From contig JBCNJP010000003.1 in the NCBI GenBank assembly GCA_039602395.1, forward strand, positions 32,267,392 to 32,331,391: a stretch of DNA of 64,000 nucleotides. The letters run 5' to 3'. A program made the translations under genes and the position numbers. Within the stretch, counting starts at the first letter, position 1, and every line of letters starts with the position of its first letter. Positions 23,318 through 35,019 of the stretch are shown piece by piece. Below the pieces are notes generated by a model, which saw nothing but the letters and a program-made list of their open reading frames with translations, had not been told where the DNA came from and ran no database searches. Source of the DNA: Deinandra increscens subsp. villosa (Eukaryota; Streptophyta; Magnoliopsida; Asterales; Asteraceae).

Positions 23318-25669
23318 TTATCGCATATTGAGGTCCTTCTGTTCAAAGATGTGCTGTAAGCTCTTGTGGTCGGTAAATATCGTGCACTTTGTTCCGTAGA
23401 GGTAATGTCTCCAAATCTTAAGTGCAAATACAACGGCTCCCAATTCCAAATCATGCGTTGTATAATTCTTCTCAGTATCCTTCAGTTGCCTGGACCCGTA
23501 AGCAATCACTTTGTCTCGTTGCATCAACACGCAACCGAGTCCTTGAATGGATGCATCGCAATAGACCACGAAGTCGTCAACCCCATCGGGTAACGCGAGA
23601 ATCGGAGCTGAACATAACATGTCTTTAAGAGTTTGAAACGCGTGTTCCTCTTTTTCACCCCATCTATATTGCACTCCTTTGTGCGTTAAAGTTGTTAAGG
23701 GCTGAGCCAATTGTGAGAAACCCTTGATGAATCTTCGGTAGTATCCGGCAAGTCCCAAAAATTGTCGGATTTCGGTCGGCGCTCTCGGGGTAGACCAATT
23801 CTTGATAGCTTCCACTTTAGCCGGGTCGACATGAATTCCATTCTGATCAACAATGTGTCCAAGAAACTGGACTTCGCGAATCCAAAAATCGCACTTCGAA
23901 AACTTAGCATAAAGTTGTTCCTTGCGGAGTAATTCCAAGATAAGTCGTAGATGTCTCTCGTGCTCTTCCTTTGTCTTGGAGTAGATTAAAATATCGTCGA
24001 TGAAAACTATCACAAACTGGTCGAGGTACGGCTTGCACACCCGATTCATCAAATCCATAAACACAGCAGGTGCATTAGTTAGCCCAAATGGCATAACTAG
24101 AAACTCGTAATGACCATACCGAGTTCTGAAAGCAGTCTTGGGTACATCCTCATCACGAACACGAAGTTGGTGATATCCAGACCGTAGATCAATCTTTGAG
24201 AAGTAGCTCGAACCTTGTAGTTGGTCGAAGAGATCGTCGATTCGAGGAAGTGGATACCGATTCTTGATCGTGACCTTATTAAGCTCTCGGTAGTCAATAC
24301 ACATTCGGAACGTTCCATCCTTCTTCTTAACAAACAATACCGGTGCTCCCCATGGAGACGAACTTGGACGAATAAACCCTTTGTCGAGTAGCTCTTGAAG
24401 TTGTGCGGAGAGTTCGTTGAGTTCGCTTACCGCCAAACGGTAAGGTGCGCGTGCAATCGGAGCGGCTCCAGGAGCTAAATCGATTCCAAACTCGACTTGT
24501 CGAAATGGAGGCAAACCAGGAAAATCTTCAGGAAATACATCTTGGAAGTCACGGACTATCGGGTAATTGTCGATTCTGCGCTCGGGAAGTGTCGTGTCGG
24601 TGACGTTTGCAAGGATCGCGAAGTGACCTTTACGAAGGCACTTTTGAGCCTTAAGAAACGAGATAATACCGGTGACTGTTTCACCTTTCTCGCCTTGAAC
24701 TGTTAACACTTCACCGTCCTTGAGTGGAATACGAACCACTTTTTCTTGACATAAAATTTCAGCTCGGTTTTCAGATAACCAATCCATTCCTACTATAACA
24801 TCAAAACTACCAATCGGGAAAGGCATAAGATCGATTCCTAATGTATGGCCAGCTAGTTCTAACTTACAGTCCTTAACTATCTGAGTCGTATCATGAAGTT
24901 TACCATTCGCTAGTTCTACCACATATCTAGCGTCTAGGTCAATCGGTTTAGCATTTATTAATCTAGCAAACTTAGTGGAAATAAAGCTTCTCTCAGCACC
25001 AGAATCAAACAATACAGTAGCAAAGAAACCATTAAGGATGAATTTACCGTTAATCACGTTGGCATCGTTGCGAGCTTCTCCTTGACCCATGACAAAAGCT
25101 CTTCCTCTGCCATTTCCACCATTCCCGTTGTTGCCATTCCCGTTGCCATTTCCTCCGACATTACCATTCCCACCATTGTTTCCTTGGTTACCATTCCCCT
25201 GTCTTCTCAACTGCGGGCAGTCCCTCTTAATGTGGCCTTGAGCACCACATTCAAAACAGCCACGGGCTCCACCATTGTTGTTCTGATTGTTTCCTTGCCC
25301 GTTGCGGTTGTTCCCAAAGTTGTTGTTGCCATGATTGTTGTTGTTTTGCCTTAGGCGGTTTTGTTGCTCGGGAAGAATTGTCCAACAGTCCTTCGCTTCA
25401 TGGCTTTTCTTGCCACACCTTTCACAGCTCAAATTCTTTCTACAAATACCAGCGTGATGCTTTCTACACTTGTTACACATGGGCAGGTTACCCTTGTAGT
25501 TGCTTTGCCCATTACCGCCCTGGCGGTTGTTACCACTGTTGTTCCTAGACCTTTTGCTTTGGCCTTGGTAGTTATAAGACCTTCCAGTGCTGTTTCCAAC
25601 ACTCTGGTTGTTCATGGAGTTTTCAGGAGCTTCATCATCAGCTTTTCTTTTGCCACTTAAGGCAGTCTT
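23318..25669 (-). pseudogene. element Y pol: nucleocapsid, protease, RT, RNase H
   Basis: One open frame between TAG (25670-25672) and TAA (23318-23320). Counting from the Met at 25615: two standard CX2CX4HX4C knuckles (C64-C77, C120-C133) plus a variant at C47-C58; an Asn/Gly-rich spacer; protease DSGAERS with D204-S-G; RT with YFSKIDLRSG near 471-480 and FIDD at 538-541; and RNase H with YCDAS near 690. The 3' stop changes the usual Gln codon after DLNMR. It is otherwise a full-length, catalytically complete module. Confidence 0.92.
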
Positions 25670-26302
25670 CTATGAGGCTTTTGCAGGAAGTGTACCTTTC
25701 TCGACTTCCTGATCAGTAAGCTTGTGAGCCAAACGGATGGCTTGCTGCACGGTTGCGGGGTTGCTGGCAGTCACTAGTCCCTTGATTTGAGGCGCGAGGC
25801 CTTCCAGATAACGCTCAATGCGTTTGAACTCAGCATCAACCATTGTGGGGCACAAGACCTCGTACTCGTGGTAACGTGCAGTATAATGTTCGACTTCAGA
25901 CCCAATCATTTTCAGATTCAAGAATTCACCCTCTAACTTCTTCACTTGGTCACGGGGACAGTACTCCTCCATAACCAGCTCCTTAAACGCTTCCCATTCC
26001 ATGTTATTAGCCGCATCAATCCCAATCATCTGGATTTCGGCATTCCACCAGGAGAGAGCAGCTCCCTCGAAGGTACCAGTCGCGTATTTCACTTTGCTCT
26101 CAGCAGGGCAGTTACACATAGAGAAGACCTTCTCAGACTTCTCGATCCACCTGAGGAGTCCTACCGCTCCTTCTTCGCCGGAAAACGTTATCGGCTTGCA
26201 GTCCATAAAGGACTTAAACGTGCAGTGATGGTGGTTTCCTGATGCATAAATAGTTCGGGTTTTAAGTTTAAACAGGTCAAAATACAATTGCTTTGTGCCT
26301 TA
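25670..26302 (-). pseudogene. element Y gag, capsid region
   Basis: Same frame as pol, between TAA (26300-26302) and TAG (25670-25672). It has the gypsy gag (retrotrans_gag) pattern FSGEEGAVGLLRWIEKSEKV, then GAALSWWNAEI and a leucine-rich C-terminal part, lying upstream of the zinc knuckles. The TAG separates it in frame from the nucleocapsid, and 18 sense codons lie between the TAG and the next Met. It could be a read-through point or simple decay. Confidence 0.88.
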
Positions 26303-26440
26303 ACCGGCATAATAATTACCCTGAGCGGCGTACGCAGCTTGGACGGCTGCCACAGCGGCTTGCACGTGCTCATTAATCATAGCTTGTAGTTGTGCAGGCG
26401 TCATGTTAATGTTGCTCCTCCCGTGTCCTCTTCCAGACAT
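26303..26440 (-). pseudogene. element Y gag N-terminus
   Basis: The ATG at 26440 opens MSGRGHGRSNINMTPAQLQA and continues for 46 codons in the gag-pol frame, ending at a TAA (26300-26302). The alanine/valine-rich helix (HVQAAVAAVQAA) matches gag N-termini of plant gypsy elements. It is the natural start of the polyprotein, because no longer upstream frame exists. Confidence 0.75.
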
Positions 26441-26712
26441 CTTGCTGGACAGTTAAAGTAGCCAGTGTTCAGTCACAGTTATACTTTATACATATCCCAT
26501 AATATGTATATCAACAATTTCCCGTTATCTCACTATTAGTCCAGAAAAATTTTCGTGCAAAATGGAGGCGTCGTCGAAGAACGTCGTAAATCGTAAGTAG
26601 CTATCGTCGAAAGTCGGCTTTCCCATAAAAGTCACCGTCGGCGTAGTCATCGTAGTAGAAATCAGGACGTAGCGTGTAGCATCGTTTCGTTGTCGCTTTC
26701 CCCGGAATAGTG
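26441..26712 (-). other. element Y leader, divergent from LTR
   Basis: Lies between the truncated 5' LTR and gag. It should contain the end of the LTR and the primer site but matches neither; only CCGGAATA near 26703 is shared with the 3' LTR at 19230. A 69-codon frame (26525-26734) overlaps it without recognisable features. Confidence 0.5.
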
Positions 26713-29016
26713 TGCAAAAGTTTAAACCACGCAAGTGTCAACCTAACGGTTGGTGAGTTCACAGTGGGCTTGTCACGCAGTGGCCCGGTCTCATAATCAT
26801 AATTGTGTCAACATGTACTTATGTAATATTTATTTGTGAAAACCAATGCCCTGTAATGTCCAAAATCATAGTAACGTGGTTTAGAAATATTAATGTCCGT
26901 AACATACGTTATCAGGTATGAACTAGTTGTGTATAGTTAAAGTGCTCAACCGATATCGCGGGTAGCTAATCCGTTGTTCCATGCACTAAGGAAGTTTGTA
27001 CCAAAGCTGACTAATATTGTAGTGGCAGTGCTATCATGTTTTGCGGACCTACGTCATCGCGGATTTGCCTCCCCCGTGTCCTCTCGGGATCACGGTCAGA
27101 TAGGCTGATATTGTACCTCCGTGCACTCCCCGTGCCACGGGGCGGAGTTTGTCAAACTCCAGTAGATCTACCCAACATCCCCTCGCTTTACAATTAATGG
27201 TACAATTTAGTTGAGGACTTTTTCAGTTATAAGGCAATCCTTAGAAATCATGTGATATCATGTGGTTTAGACTTTAACCTACACTAGCCATATTAAAACG
27301 GTTTTCCTTTGGGTTCTCATGAATCCCGAAAATACTACCAGTTTCGTTTTAGAAATAGTTGTTTAAGTATTTCACAAGTGTCTCCCATAAAACACTTCAA
27401 GTTCATCAAGTGGGTGCCGAGCACTCCTAAGTTTTCAAGTTCATCAGAGAGGTGCATAGCACTCTTAAGGTTGTCAGCATTGTTTTCCATTAAGTTATTC
27501 AGTGTGACCCAACCGGGTTCACGGTAAATGGGTTAGTGACACTCACCTTTGGTTGCACTGCTACACTTGCTAAGTAATCCAAGTATTGTTTGCTTATCGA
27601 AGACCTAAGAACACGTTTAGGTCTTAAGTATTAGTTTTGGTGTCTAATCTTTAACTTAACGTCACTATGGCCCATAACATAGCACGTTGGAACTACGACA
27701 CGACATACCGACACACGACACCGATGGTTGATCATAAACAAGGGTTCACATAACACAGAAATCAAAGCATGTTTCATCATTGCATAATCATGTAAATCGT
27801 GGCATAGCATTCAAACAAGTTGCACAAGTTGGGTTTTGGTCAGATCACAGTTTCGCTAGACAGTGTCGCTACACAGTTTCGCTATGTGCACGGGCAGCAT
27901 TTTCGCTAGGGAATACCCGATGACACAGTTTCGCTAGGCTAGTTTCGCCCGAAACTGCTGACGCAGTTTCGCTAGCCTAGTTTCGCTTGAAACTGGTTTG
28001 AACTTTCGTTCAGGTTGGTTCGCTCGGTAGTTTCGTTCGAGCAGGTCTACTTGGTTTACACGGCGACACTACAGTTTCGCTCCATAGTGTCGCTGGATGA
28101 AGATATACATAATTTCGCTAAGTAATTTCGCCCAGAGAACTTCACAGTTTCGCTAGTCACGAAAAACACACAAATCAGTCCAAAAATCAATCTAACAGCC
28201 TCCATACTTCATGTAATTCAATATCTAGCATGCATAATCATTTACCAACATCATAGAAGCAGTTTTAACACCTTAAACATGGATTTTCACATTCAAATCA
28301 CCAAAAACACATTTTAAACCTAAAATGACCTAAATAGCATAAATCTTCATTATGGTTGGTTTTCAAACGTAAAGTTACAGACTTTATGATGGATCTAGCC
28401 TTCCTAAGCATTATCACAGAAGCATACACGATTTCATGAAGGTTTGGGCATGCTTTAAGGTAAAACACCAAGAAAACACATAAAAGGCTCATGGGGCTTA
28501 CGATTTGGTCTTGGATTCGAATGGATGAGATGTGATGATGGTCCTTTGGTGGTTTTCTCGGCTGGCCAGAGATCTCGAGTGAGCAGATGAGAGTGGTGTG
28601 TGTTTTGTGTGAAATGAGGCAAAAAATGAGATCTCTAGGGTTTTATGTTATTATATATCAGGGGCTAGTTTCGCTGGTCAGTTTCGCTGACCAGGCGAAA
28701 CTGGCTCTGAACTCGTGCAAGTCAAATGATTTAGCCGACTACCGGGCGACACTGTAGTTTCGCCCTGTAGTTTCGCTGGCAACCAAAAAGGGCAATTTTT
28801 CATTTTATTCTTAGTACTAAATCATGCGTTTAAATCACATTGCACATAATGACAATAAATAAATAAACACATAACACATATGGACGGGTTCGGTGATCAA
28901 CCAAAGGTCGTGGACGTATTCGGCCTAGTTAAGCATTAGTTACTAAGTTAACACTTATAACGTAACTAACGGAGTTTGTCTAACGGAAGTTAACCTTGGA
29001 ATTCTCGGATGTCACA
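26713..29016 (-). mobile_element. element Y 5' LTR, U5 end missing
   Basis: Aligns end to end with 19250-21553 (2304 bp, no gaps, about nine substitutions) but lacks the counterpart of 18974-19249. Homology stops at TGCAAAAG, exactly where the 3' LTR has a splice-acceptor-like TTTTGCAG on the minus strand. The missing 276 bp would include the U5 end, and the primer site after it is also gone. Confidence 0.9.
28651..28657 (-). promoter_or_regulatory. element Y 5' LTR TATA box
   Basis: Minus-strand TATATAA followed about 30 bp on by an AAACCCTAG-type plant leader. It is the likely promoter for the element transcript, with start near 28625. The equivalent in the 3' LTR is 21188-21194. Confidence 0.6.
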
Positions 29017-29021
29017 AATCA
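29017..29021. repeat. target site duplication AATCA (right)
   Basis: Identical to 18969-18973 and immediately after the TCACA end of the element Y 5' LTR. Confidence 0.9.
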
Positions 29022-30429
29022 AGTCTTGAATATTGTTTTAAATAATAATATTTATTATTATTTTTAAGTTCGCTCGATCGATTGAACAATTGATCGCGTT
29101 AAGTTATAATATATATAACTAGGGTTCACAATTATTATTGAAATAATTATTCTAACTTGTCGAAATAATTTTATTAATTTATTCAAGTTAAAGATTAAGT
29201 GGTTAAACACAAGTAGGTAAATATTAAAGATTATTTAATATTTAAACTTATGTTTAGGTAATTTAGGGTTTTTAAAACCATACGGATAAATATTTGTCAA
29301 AAATAATTATCTACGATTCGTTACGTCATAAAACGTTTTTAAATCGTTTAAAGGTTTTGTTTCAATTTCAAGCGTTTAAAAAAATAAAACATTTGATCCG
29401 GTTAAAACGTTTTGATTATTTTGATTCTTTTAAAATAATCAAAAATGTTTAAAATATGTTTTTCATAATTTCTATAAGTATTTTGATTTTATTTTAATAA
29501 AATCATTTTTAAATAACTTTATTTATCAAATAAAGTTAGGATTTTGAATTTAAAGACTTTTTATAGAATTATTCACCAACATAAAATGTTTCCATTTTTG
29601 TATAAAAACCAAAGACTTATACTTTTTCATGTCAAATGTTTTTATTATAGTCTTTTACCATATTTGATATAAAATATATCTATATATATATTTTATCCAT
29701 TTTATCTTTATAAAATCTAAACAAGACTTTTAAGTCTTTTGTTCTTAGAATTTATATTTTTTATAAAATATGACCATTTTATATATTTAATCTCATGGCC
29801 AACTTTTATGGTTTAATTCATCCTAGTAATTTTTTTAAATTACTAAATTATTATTTTAACCATAAAAATTAATTTAAATGATTTAGTGTTATTATTTTAT
29901 GTCGAACTCTTCTATAACCTTCTTAATGTCCAAATTAGTCCAATATTAGGTCCATGCATGTATTTAAGCACTAAATTAGTCCATGATGATCATTATTAGC
30001 ATATATTAGTTTATAACCGTGATGATTAACAACATAAATCACAACTAATGATTCTAGCATTTTATAACATACTACTACATGATTCTAACAATACGTAACC
30101 ATTTATAACCTTTTAGCATATGATAACATCAACATTTAATCACGCTAACATATATATAATCATAATGAAATCATGCTAATATTCATAGATAACATAAAAT
30201 CATCAACAAAACCCACATTTTCAAACCTTACAACATTAAGGTTTAAGAAAATCAAAGAAAAGAAACATGAGTCGGTTAGATGATTTTGATCTTTTAAAAA
30301 CTTAAGGTTTTAAAGGATTTGTTGTCAAGACTCGGGGATCGTTTGGGAACGTTTAAAACGTAACAAAATGTAAACGAAAATGGTTAGAAGACTCACAAAG
30401 AGTAAGAGAGTGAAACCGATTCAAGAGGA

Positions 30430-30960
30430 GGAAGAAGGTGGCAGTGGGTGGTTCACGGCTGCAACAGCAGCTCCGGCGGTGGCAGGAGGCGGTCACAGCA
30501 GCAGCAGTGTGGCGGCGGCAGCAGCAGCAAGGTGGAAACAACAGCAGCAGCAAAGTGGCAACAGCAGCAGCGGCTCGCAACAGTAGGGTGGTGGTGTGGC
30601 GGTTGTTAGGTTGCCGAGAGAAAGAAGGGACGGAGAGGGGTGGTGGCGATGGTTCAACGTGGTGGTGGTTGTGGCTGTTCACGGCAGAAAAGAGAGGAAG
30701 GGGAGGGGTTGTTCTGTCCGGAAAAAGAAAGGAGACGGGAGGAGTTGCGGTGGTGGTTGTGTTCGGTGGTGGTGCCGAGAGGGAGGAGGAGCAAGGTGGT
30801 GGAGGGTGTTGATGGTGGTTGACCACCGAGAAAAAGAAAAGGAAGGAAGGGTGGTGCTTGGTTGTGGTTTACGTGAAGAAGGAAGAGAAAGAGGTGGGGA
30901 GTGGTGGTTCATGGTGGTGGCGGTGGTGGTAGATGGTGGTGGTGGTGGCTGCCAAAAAAT
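30430..30960. repeat. trinucleotide-rich low-complexity block in X
   Basis: Dense CAG/CGG and GGT repeats open several frames on both strands (Gln/Ala/Gly- or Pro/His-rich). In minus orientation it lies just downstream of where the LTR promoter and leader would be expected, comparable to the GC-richer 2080-2300 of the first gypsy LTR. Confidence 0.6.
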
Positions 30961-32052
30961 GAGAGGGGAGAGGGGAAAGGATCAGTTAGTGAGGGAGTAA
31001 GTAGGAGAGCTTGAGTGTTGTGTGTATTTGTGTAAGTGAGTTGGTACGATGGAGTGGTGATTTGTGTGTGCAAGTCATCTCCTTACTATTTGTCAATGAT
31101 GAGTTAGTAGTTAGGTTGATAGATAGGTGAGGTGTTCAAGTAACTTCCACATTTTATTTACAATAAATCACTAACCCAAATTACTAGTTTAGTTCTTATA
31201 AAATGTAGGTGATTGTTTTTATAAAAAGCTTGTCATGCTTTATAAAAGTGTGTTGTGGATAGTAGGAGTTTTATAAAATAGATATAAAGGATTGGTGATA
31301 AAAATCATACCTTTTATAAATCATGAAACTATGAAGATAGTAAAAGGTTGTGGCTAATTTTTATAAAAATAATAAGTGGTAATCAACTTTTATAAAAAGT
31401 ATTGTAAAGTTGATGGGGCAAAATTATAAAAATAAACCCATTGGGTTTTAAGCTTTATATTGGGCCTAAACATTTTAAAAGAAAATGCATTTGGGCCGGT
31501 CCGTCGGTTATGGGTCGTACGGGCCCAAACGGGGCGCCGGTTCGAGACCCGGGCCCGTTATGCATCGGTTGGGTTCACGGATCGCCACGATTTATCGAAA
31601 CATCAAGTTTGAGTAATGGGTCAAGGTATCGGGTTCGGTTTCATTGTTTTAGGCTTATTGGGCCTATTGGGCCAAGTCGGGCCCAATTGGGTGATCGGTT
31701 GGAGGTTAACGATCCAGTCTTGACAATTCAGTTTGTGATGTTTTTATTTCATAAAATCAATTTTTTAAGTCGGTTATATAAACACTTGCCACAAGTTCCG
31801 GATAAAATATAAAAATACATTTTATATTTATTTTTCTTGTTATTGAAGTTCCATGATTAATACATGAATTCTTTATGTTCTTAACGGATATACACTTTTA
31901 GTACAAACGCGGGATTTGGTTTACGTCATTAGTTAGTAGTCAGACACAGTAATTTAACAGTTTAACAGTAATCAGATCAGATAAAGCATAACTAATACTT
32001 AATTAAAAGTCAAAGTTTGTGGTTTGACCTGGATTTTCGGACGAGGTGTCAT

Positions 32053-32570
32053 AGCTACCCGGGTTCAAATATCGACATGAATTGGTTAGGGATGTTCTCT
32101 TTGACATATTTAAGCGCACGGGAATTTCGGCTAAGAAAGAAGCTCCGGTCAACTTTCTGACGGACCCGTCCGATGGGCGATCAACACTTAGACCGGCAGA
32201 CATCTTGGTCTTTGGATGGATGGGGGGAAAACATGCTTTCTTGGATCTAAGTGGGGTCTCCTCTCTTGTGGGCTTGGGAGCCGGTGAGTTCAAGGTGGGT
32301 CAGGCGGCCTCTAAAGCTGCTGCAGGGAAAGTGAACAAGCATGAGAAAGCGTGCCTTGAAAATCAACATGTGTTTGTTCCTTTTGCTTTTGACACCTTTG
32401 GGTTCCTCGCCCCTGAGGCCGTTGAAAATCTGAGTAGAGTCCAACGGGTCATGCATAGCAATGTTGTGACCCCGGGTTCTATGAATATTGTTTTCACACG
32501 GCTTAGTTTTGCTATTCAGAAAGGTTTGACAGCGCATCTTGTTGCCCGCCTCCCTTGTATGTCCTGGTGA
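32053..32570 (+). pseudogene. 3' part of split CCHC/PAD-D endonuclease-like pseudogene
   Basis: Resumes the frame broken at 17864 after one copy of AGCTAC. It reads RDVLFDIFKRTGIS, then STLRPADILVFGWMGGKHAF followed by LDLSG, then VFVPFAFDTFG and LSFAIQKGLTAHLVARLP, to a TGA at 32568-32570. The PAD-x13-D spacing resembles the PD...(D/E) nuclease core of R2-type restriction-like endonucleases; that function is inference. I have seen this protein module as a repeated, retroelement-like family in plant genomes. The fragment lacks an RT domain here. The part after the insertion is fully open, so the split is recent relative to its decay. Confidence 0.75.
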
Positions 32571-33368
32571 TTTGTTTTGGGTTTGGATTGCGTGTAATTC
32601 CCACTTATTGAGTATGAATTATCAATTCATGGTTACTTCGAAAAAACCAAACATTTATATTTTCTAACGTGTGCGTTAGAACCCATTTCATTGTCTAACA
32701 TGCATAATAGCATGGGTTTAATTTTTGAAAAACCTAGCGTTTTAAAACGATTCATGTGATCGTTTATATTTTCTAACATGTTTGACCTATTATCTCAAAA
32801 GTTCAAAATTACGGCTATAATCTCAAGGTTTGTCAAGTAATAACACCTATGGTCACTATCTGGACGTTGGTTAATTTTTTCTATTAAAATACCCTTTATA
32901 CCCCCTGTATTTTTACTGAATAAAAAAGATACTGAAAAACCTTATTAAGACCCACCTCCACGACCAAAATCATCTCACACACCATCAGCGAGAATTTTTA
33001 TGGCTGCTCACGGCGATGGCAATGCTGGCTTGAGGTAACCCCTTCTCGCTCTCGGCCTAGACAATAAGAATCAAAGGCACACGACGGTGGTGATAGCGAC
33101 TTCTTCTTTAACAAAGTACAAAAGTAAGTTAGCAAAAAAGGTAAAGGGTTTGTGATAATGGAAATTCTATGGTGGCAATGACCATGGGTGGTTAGCAAAC
33201 GTGAGTCATTGAGTTCATCGATTTGGGTTGTTCTCCTAGATCCATTCGGTTCAAAAACACATGAGGAGTGACGGTGGTGAAAAATGAATATGTTGTAAAA
33301 AATTAGGTTTTTTCCCCTCTAGTTCCTTACCCACCAATTTAAGTTGTAGATATGTTTCAACAGATAGT

Positions 33369-33452
33369 GCAAGAAAGACTTCACATAATAAGGACTTGCA
33401 AGTCGTTTTCGCAAGAAAGACTTCACATAATAAGGACTTGCAAGTCGTTTTC
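33369..33452. repeat. 42-bp exact tandem duplication
   Basis: Two identical 42-bp units (33369-33410, 33411-33452) beginning GCAAGAAAGACTTCAC and ending CAAGTCGTTTTC. Confidence 0.9.
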
Positions 33453-33500
33453 ATAACTTAATGTCAAATATAACTGACATATAATGTTAACTATGCGTAA

Positions 33501-33632
33501 CAAGTATATTAAAATACACGAATACAATATATGTCATATTATATTGAATTGTTGATATATTCAACATAATAAAGTATATTGAAGTATACGAATACAATAT
33601 ATGTATTGTTGATACATTCAACATAATAGAGA
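33501..33632. repeat. tandem repeat with TGTTGA...TCAACA hairpin
   Basis: Two imperfect copies built on AAGTATATTGAAGTATACG and AATACAATATATGT, each followed by TTGTTGAT.TATTCAACATAAT, an inverted repeat. Confidence 0.6.
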
Positions 33633-34362
33633 TTCTCATATGCTTAAGAAATTGTATGCCTTGTGAACCACCAATCTTCCATGAAGAAGCTCTTGATACA
33701 TTAGGACACTCGCTAGATGTACACTACATGACAAGCTCCAGCTTCACTTATCATATTTTATATCCTTGCTGTCAAGGATGATTTTAGAGTGGCGAATTTC
33801 AATTCTTGCAGTCAAGAATGATTTTAAGAGTGCTAATTTTAGTTGTCAATAGTTATAATAACAACCCACTATTATGCGAGTAGTGTGTAGTTAGTAGCTT
33901 GTAGTAGTACTTAATGTGATCATGTCTGTCCTTAAGTTTTATGCAATGAAATAGACATTCCTTCTTTCCATAAAAAGAAGATTTGAGATATAGGGGTTTG
34001 TAAAACTTCAAAATACTACATTTGACAACCAAACAAAAAATCAGATCGGTCTGTATATGGTTCAGTTTAACTAAATAAATTCAAGGATCTGAACCTATAT
34101 AGGTTGTGAACTTGTGATAGCCAACCAGACAACTCTTACGACTTCGATCAAACCATGTGTTAACTTGTCAGCCACCGCTATCAAATTTCTATGCACATTA
34201 ATTAATTTCAATAAATTAAAAACCCGCATCAAATTTCACACATTTGTAAAAGAATACAGAAACAAAAACAAGTAACAAATCTATCATACAGTAAAACCTG
34301 AACTTATACCACAACCTATATTCTCCACAGTATTGAGGAAACTTACATAGAGAATGATGTAA

Positions 34363-34542
34363 TTATGTTGATACAGCTTCTTCTGCCCCACTGGAGTAGT
34401 CTTCTTCTTCATCAGTGCTATAATCATAATAATATTCATCATCATCATTTTCCAACTCATCTCCATTCTTGTCATAACCAAGTCCCCTCATTTTTGCTTT
34501 CGCCTTTAACTGTTCTTGTATCCGGTCTCTAATGGCTGTTCC
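34363..34542 (-). CDS. CCT1: CCT exon 8 (terminal)
   Basis: 180 bp from CTCCCAG to TAA (34363-34365). Reads [20 protein letters not shown] and an acidic tail rich in Asp, Glu, Tyr and Ser, which is a typical regulatory phosphorylation region. Confidence 0.92.
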   Translation of the reverse strand, partial: GTAIRDRIQEQLKAKAKMRGLGYDKNGDELENDDDEYYYDYSTDEEEDYSSGAEEAVST

Positions 34543-34981
34543 CTGGGAGATTTTTAGTAATACTGATTAGGTTCTTCCCTGATGTTTCATTTCTGGGTTT
34601 TAATTAATGGGTCATAAAGTGCATGTGTTTTATAGGTGGAAAAATGAACAGGTCAGGCGGGTTTGATAACAGGTCCAAATGGGTCATTTTTGTAGGGGTG
34701 GAAACGCGTCAGGTATGGTTGTGCTGACCTGACAACACCTTTAGTCTTTCTTGCTTTCAGTTTTACAAAGTTGACGGTCCAAATATGTGAAATAAAACTT
34801 TTTTAAGTTTTATGCATTCAATACACTTTCGACAAATTTGAAGTGTCCGCATTTTAAAAAAAAAAATTAAAAAAAACCCATTAATTTGACCCGTTATGGA
34901 TAAAGTATAACCCAATCGACCCATTTAATAATTAACGGGTCGAACAGCCACGCCTATGTTTCTGAGCATGTGTGTGTGTGT

Positions 34982-35019
<38 letters not shown>

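Larger units (their letters stand above)
18974..29016 (-). mobile_element. gypsy (chromovirus-like) element Y
   Basis: A 10,043-bp Ty3/gypsy element on the minus strand with a perfect AATCA target duplication. In element order it has a 5' LTR (29016-26713, lacking its last 276 bp), a leader, gag-pol (26440-21713), a polypurine tract (21564-21554) and a 3' LTR (21553-18974). The order protease, RT, RNase H, integrase and the C-terminal chromodomain-like segment indicate a chromovirus, probably Tekay-like. The two LTRs align over 2304 bp without gaps; I counted about nine substitutions (about 0.4%), so insertion was recent. No primer site remains, so this copy cannot be autonomous. Confidence 0.93.
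29017..32052 (-). mobile_element. LTR sequence X, right part
   Basis: Continuation of X after element Y. AT-rich to about 30300, then a purine-rich, GGTGGT- and CAGCAG-type low-complexity block (30430-30960), then AT-rich again. It ends GGACGAGGTGTCA(T) against AGCTAC. No pol motif was found, and the long frames in the block are composition artefacts. Confidence 0.65.
32571..34362. other. spacer downstream of CCT
   Basis: AT-rich, no supported gene. It holds a 42-bp exact tandem duplication (33369-33452) and a second tandem repeat (33501-33632). A stretch near 33870-33960 looks like a decayed copia LTR end but has no confirmed boundaries. Confidence 0.4.

Noticed and set aside
21562..26242. 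Numerous plus-strand ORFs across element Y
   Set aside because: They are shadows of the minus-strand gag-pol frame.
30353..31000. Several overlapping ORFs up to 157 codons in X
   Set aside because: They arise from GGT/CAG-type low-complexity sequence open in many frames and show no domain.
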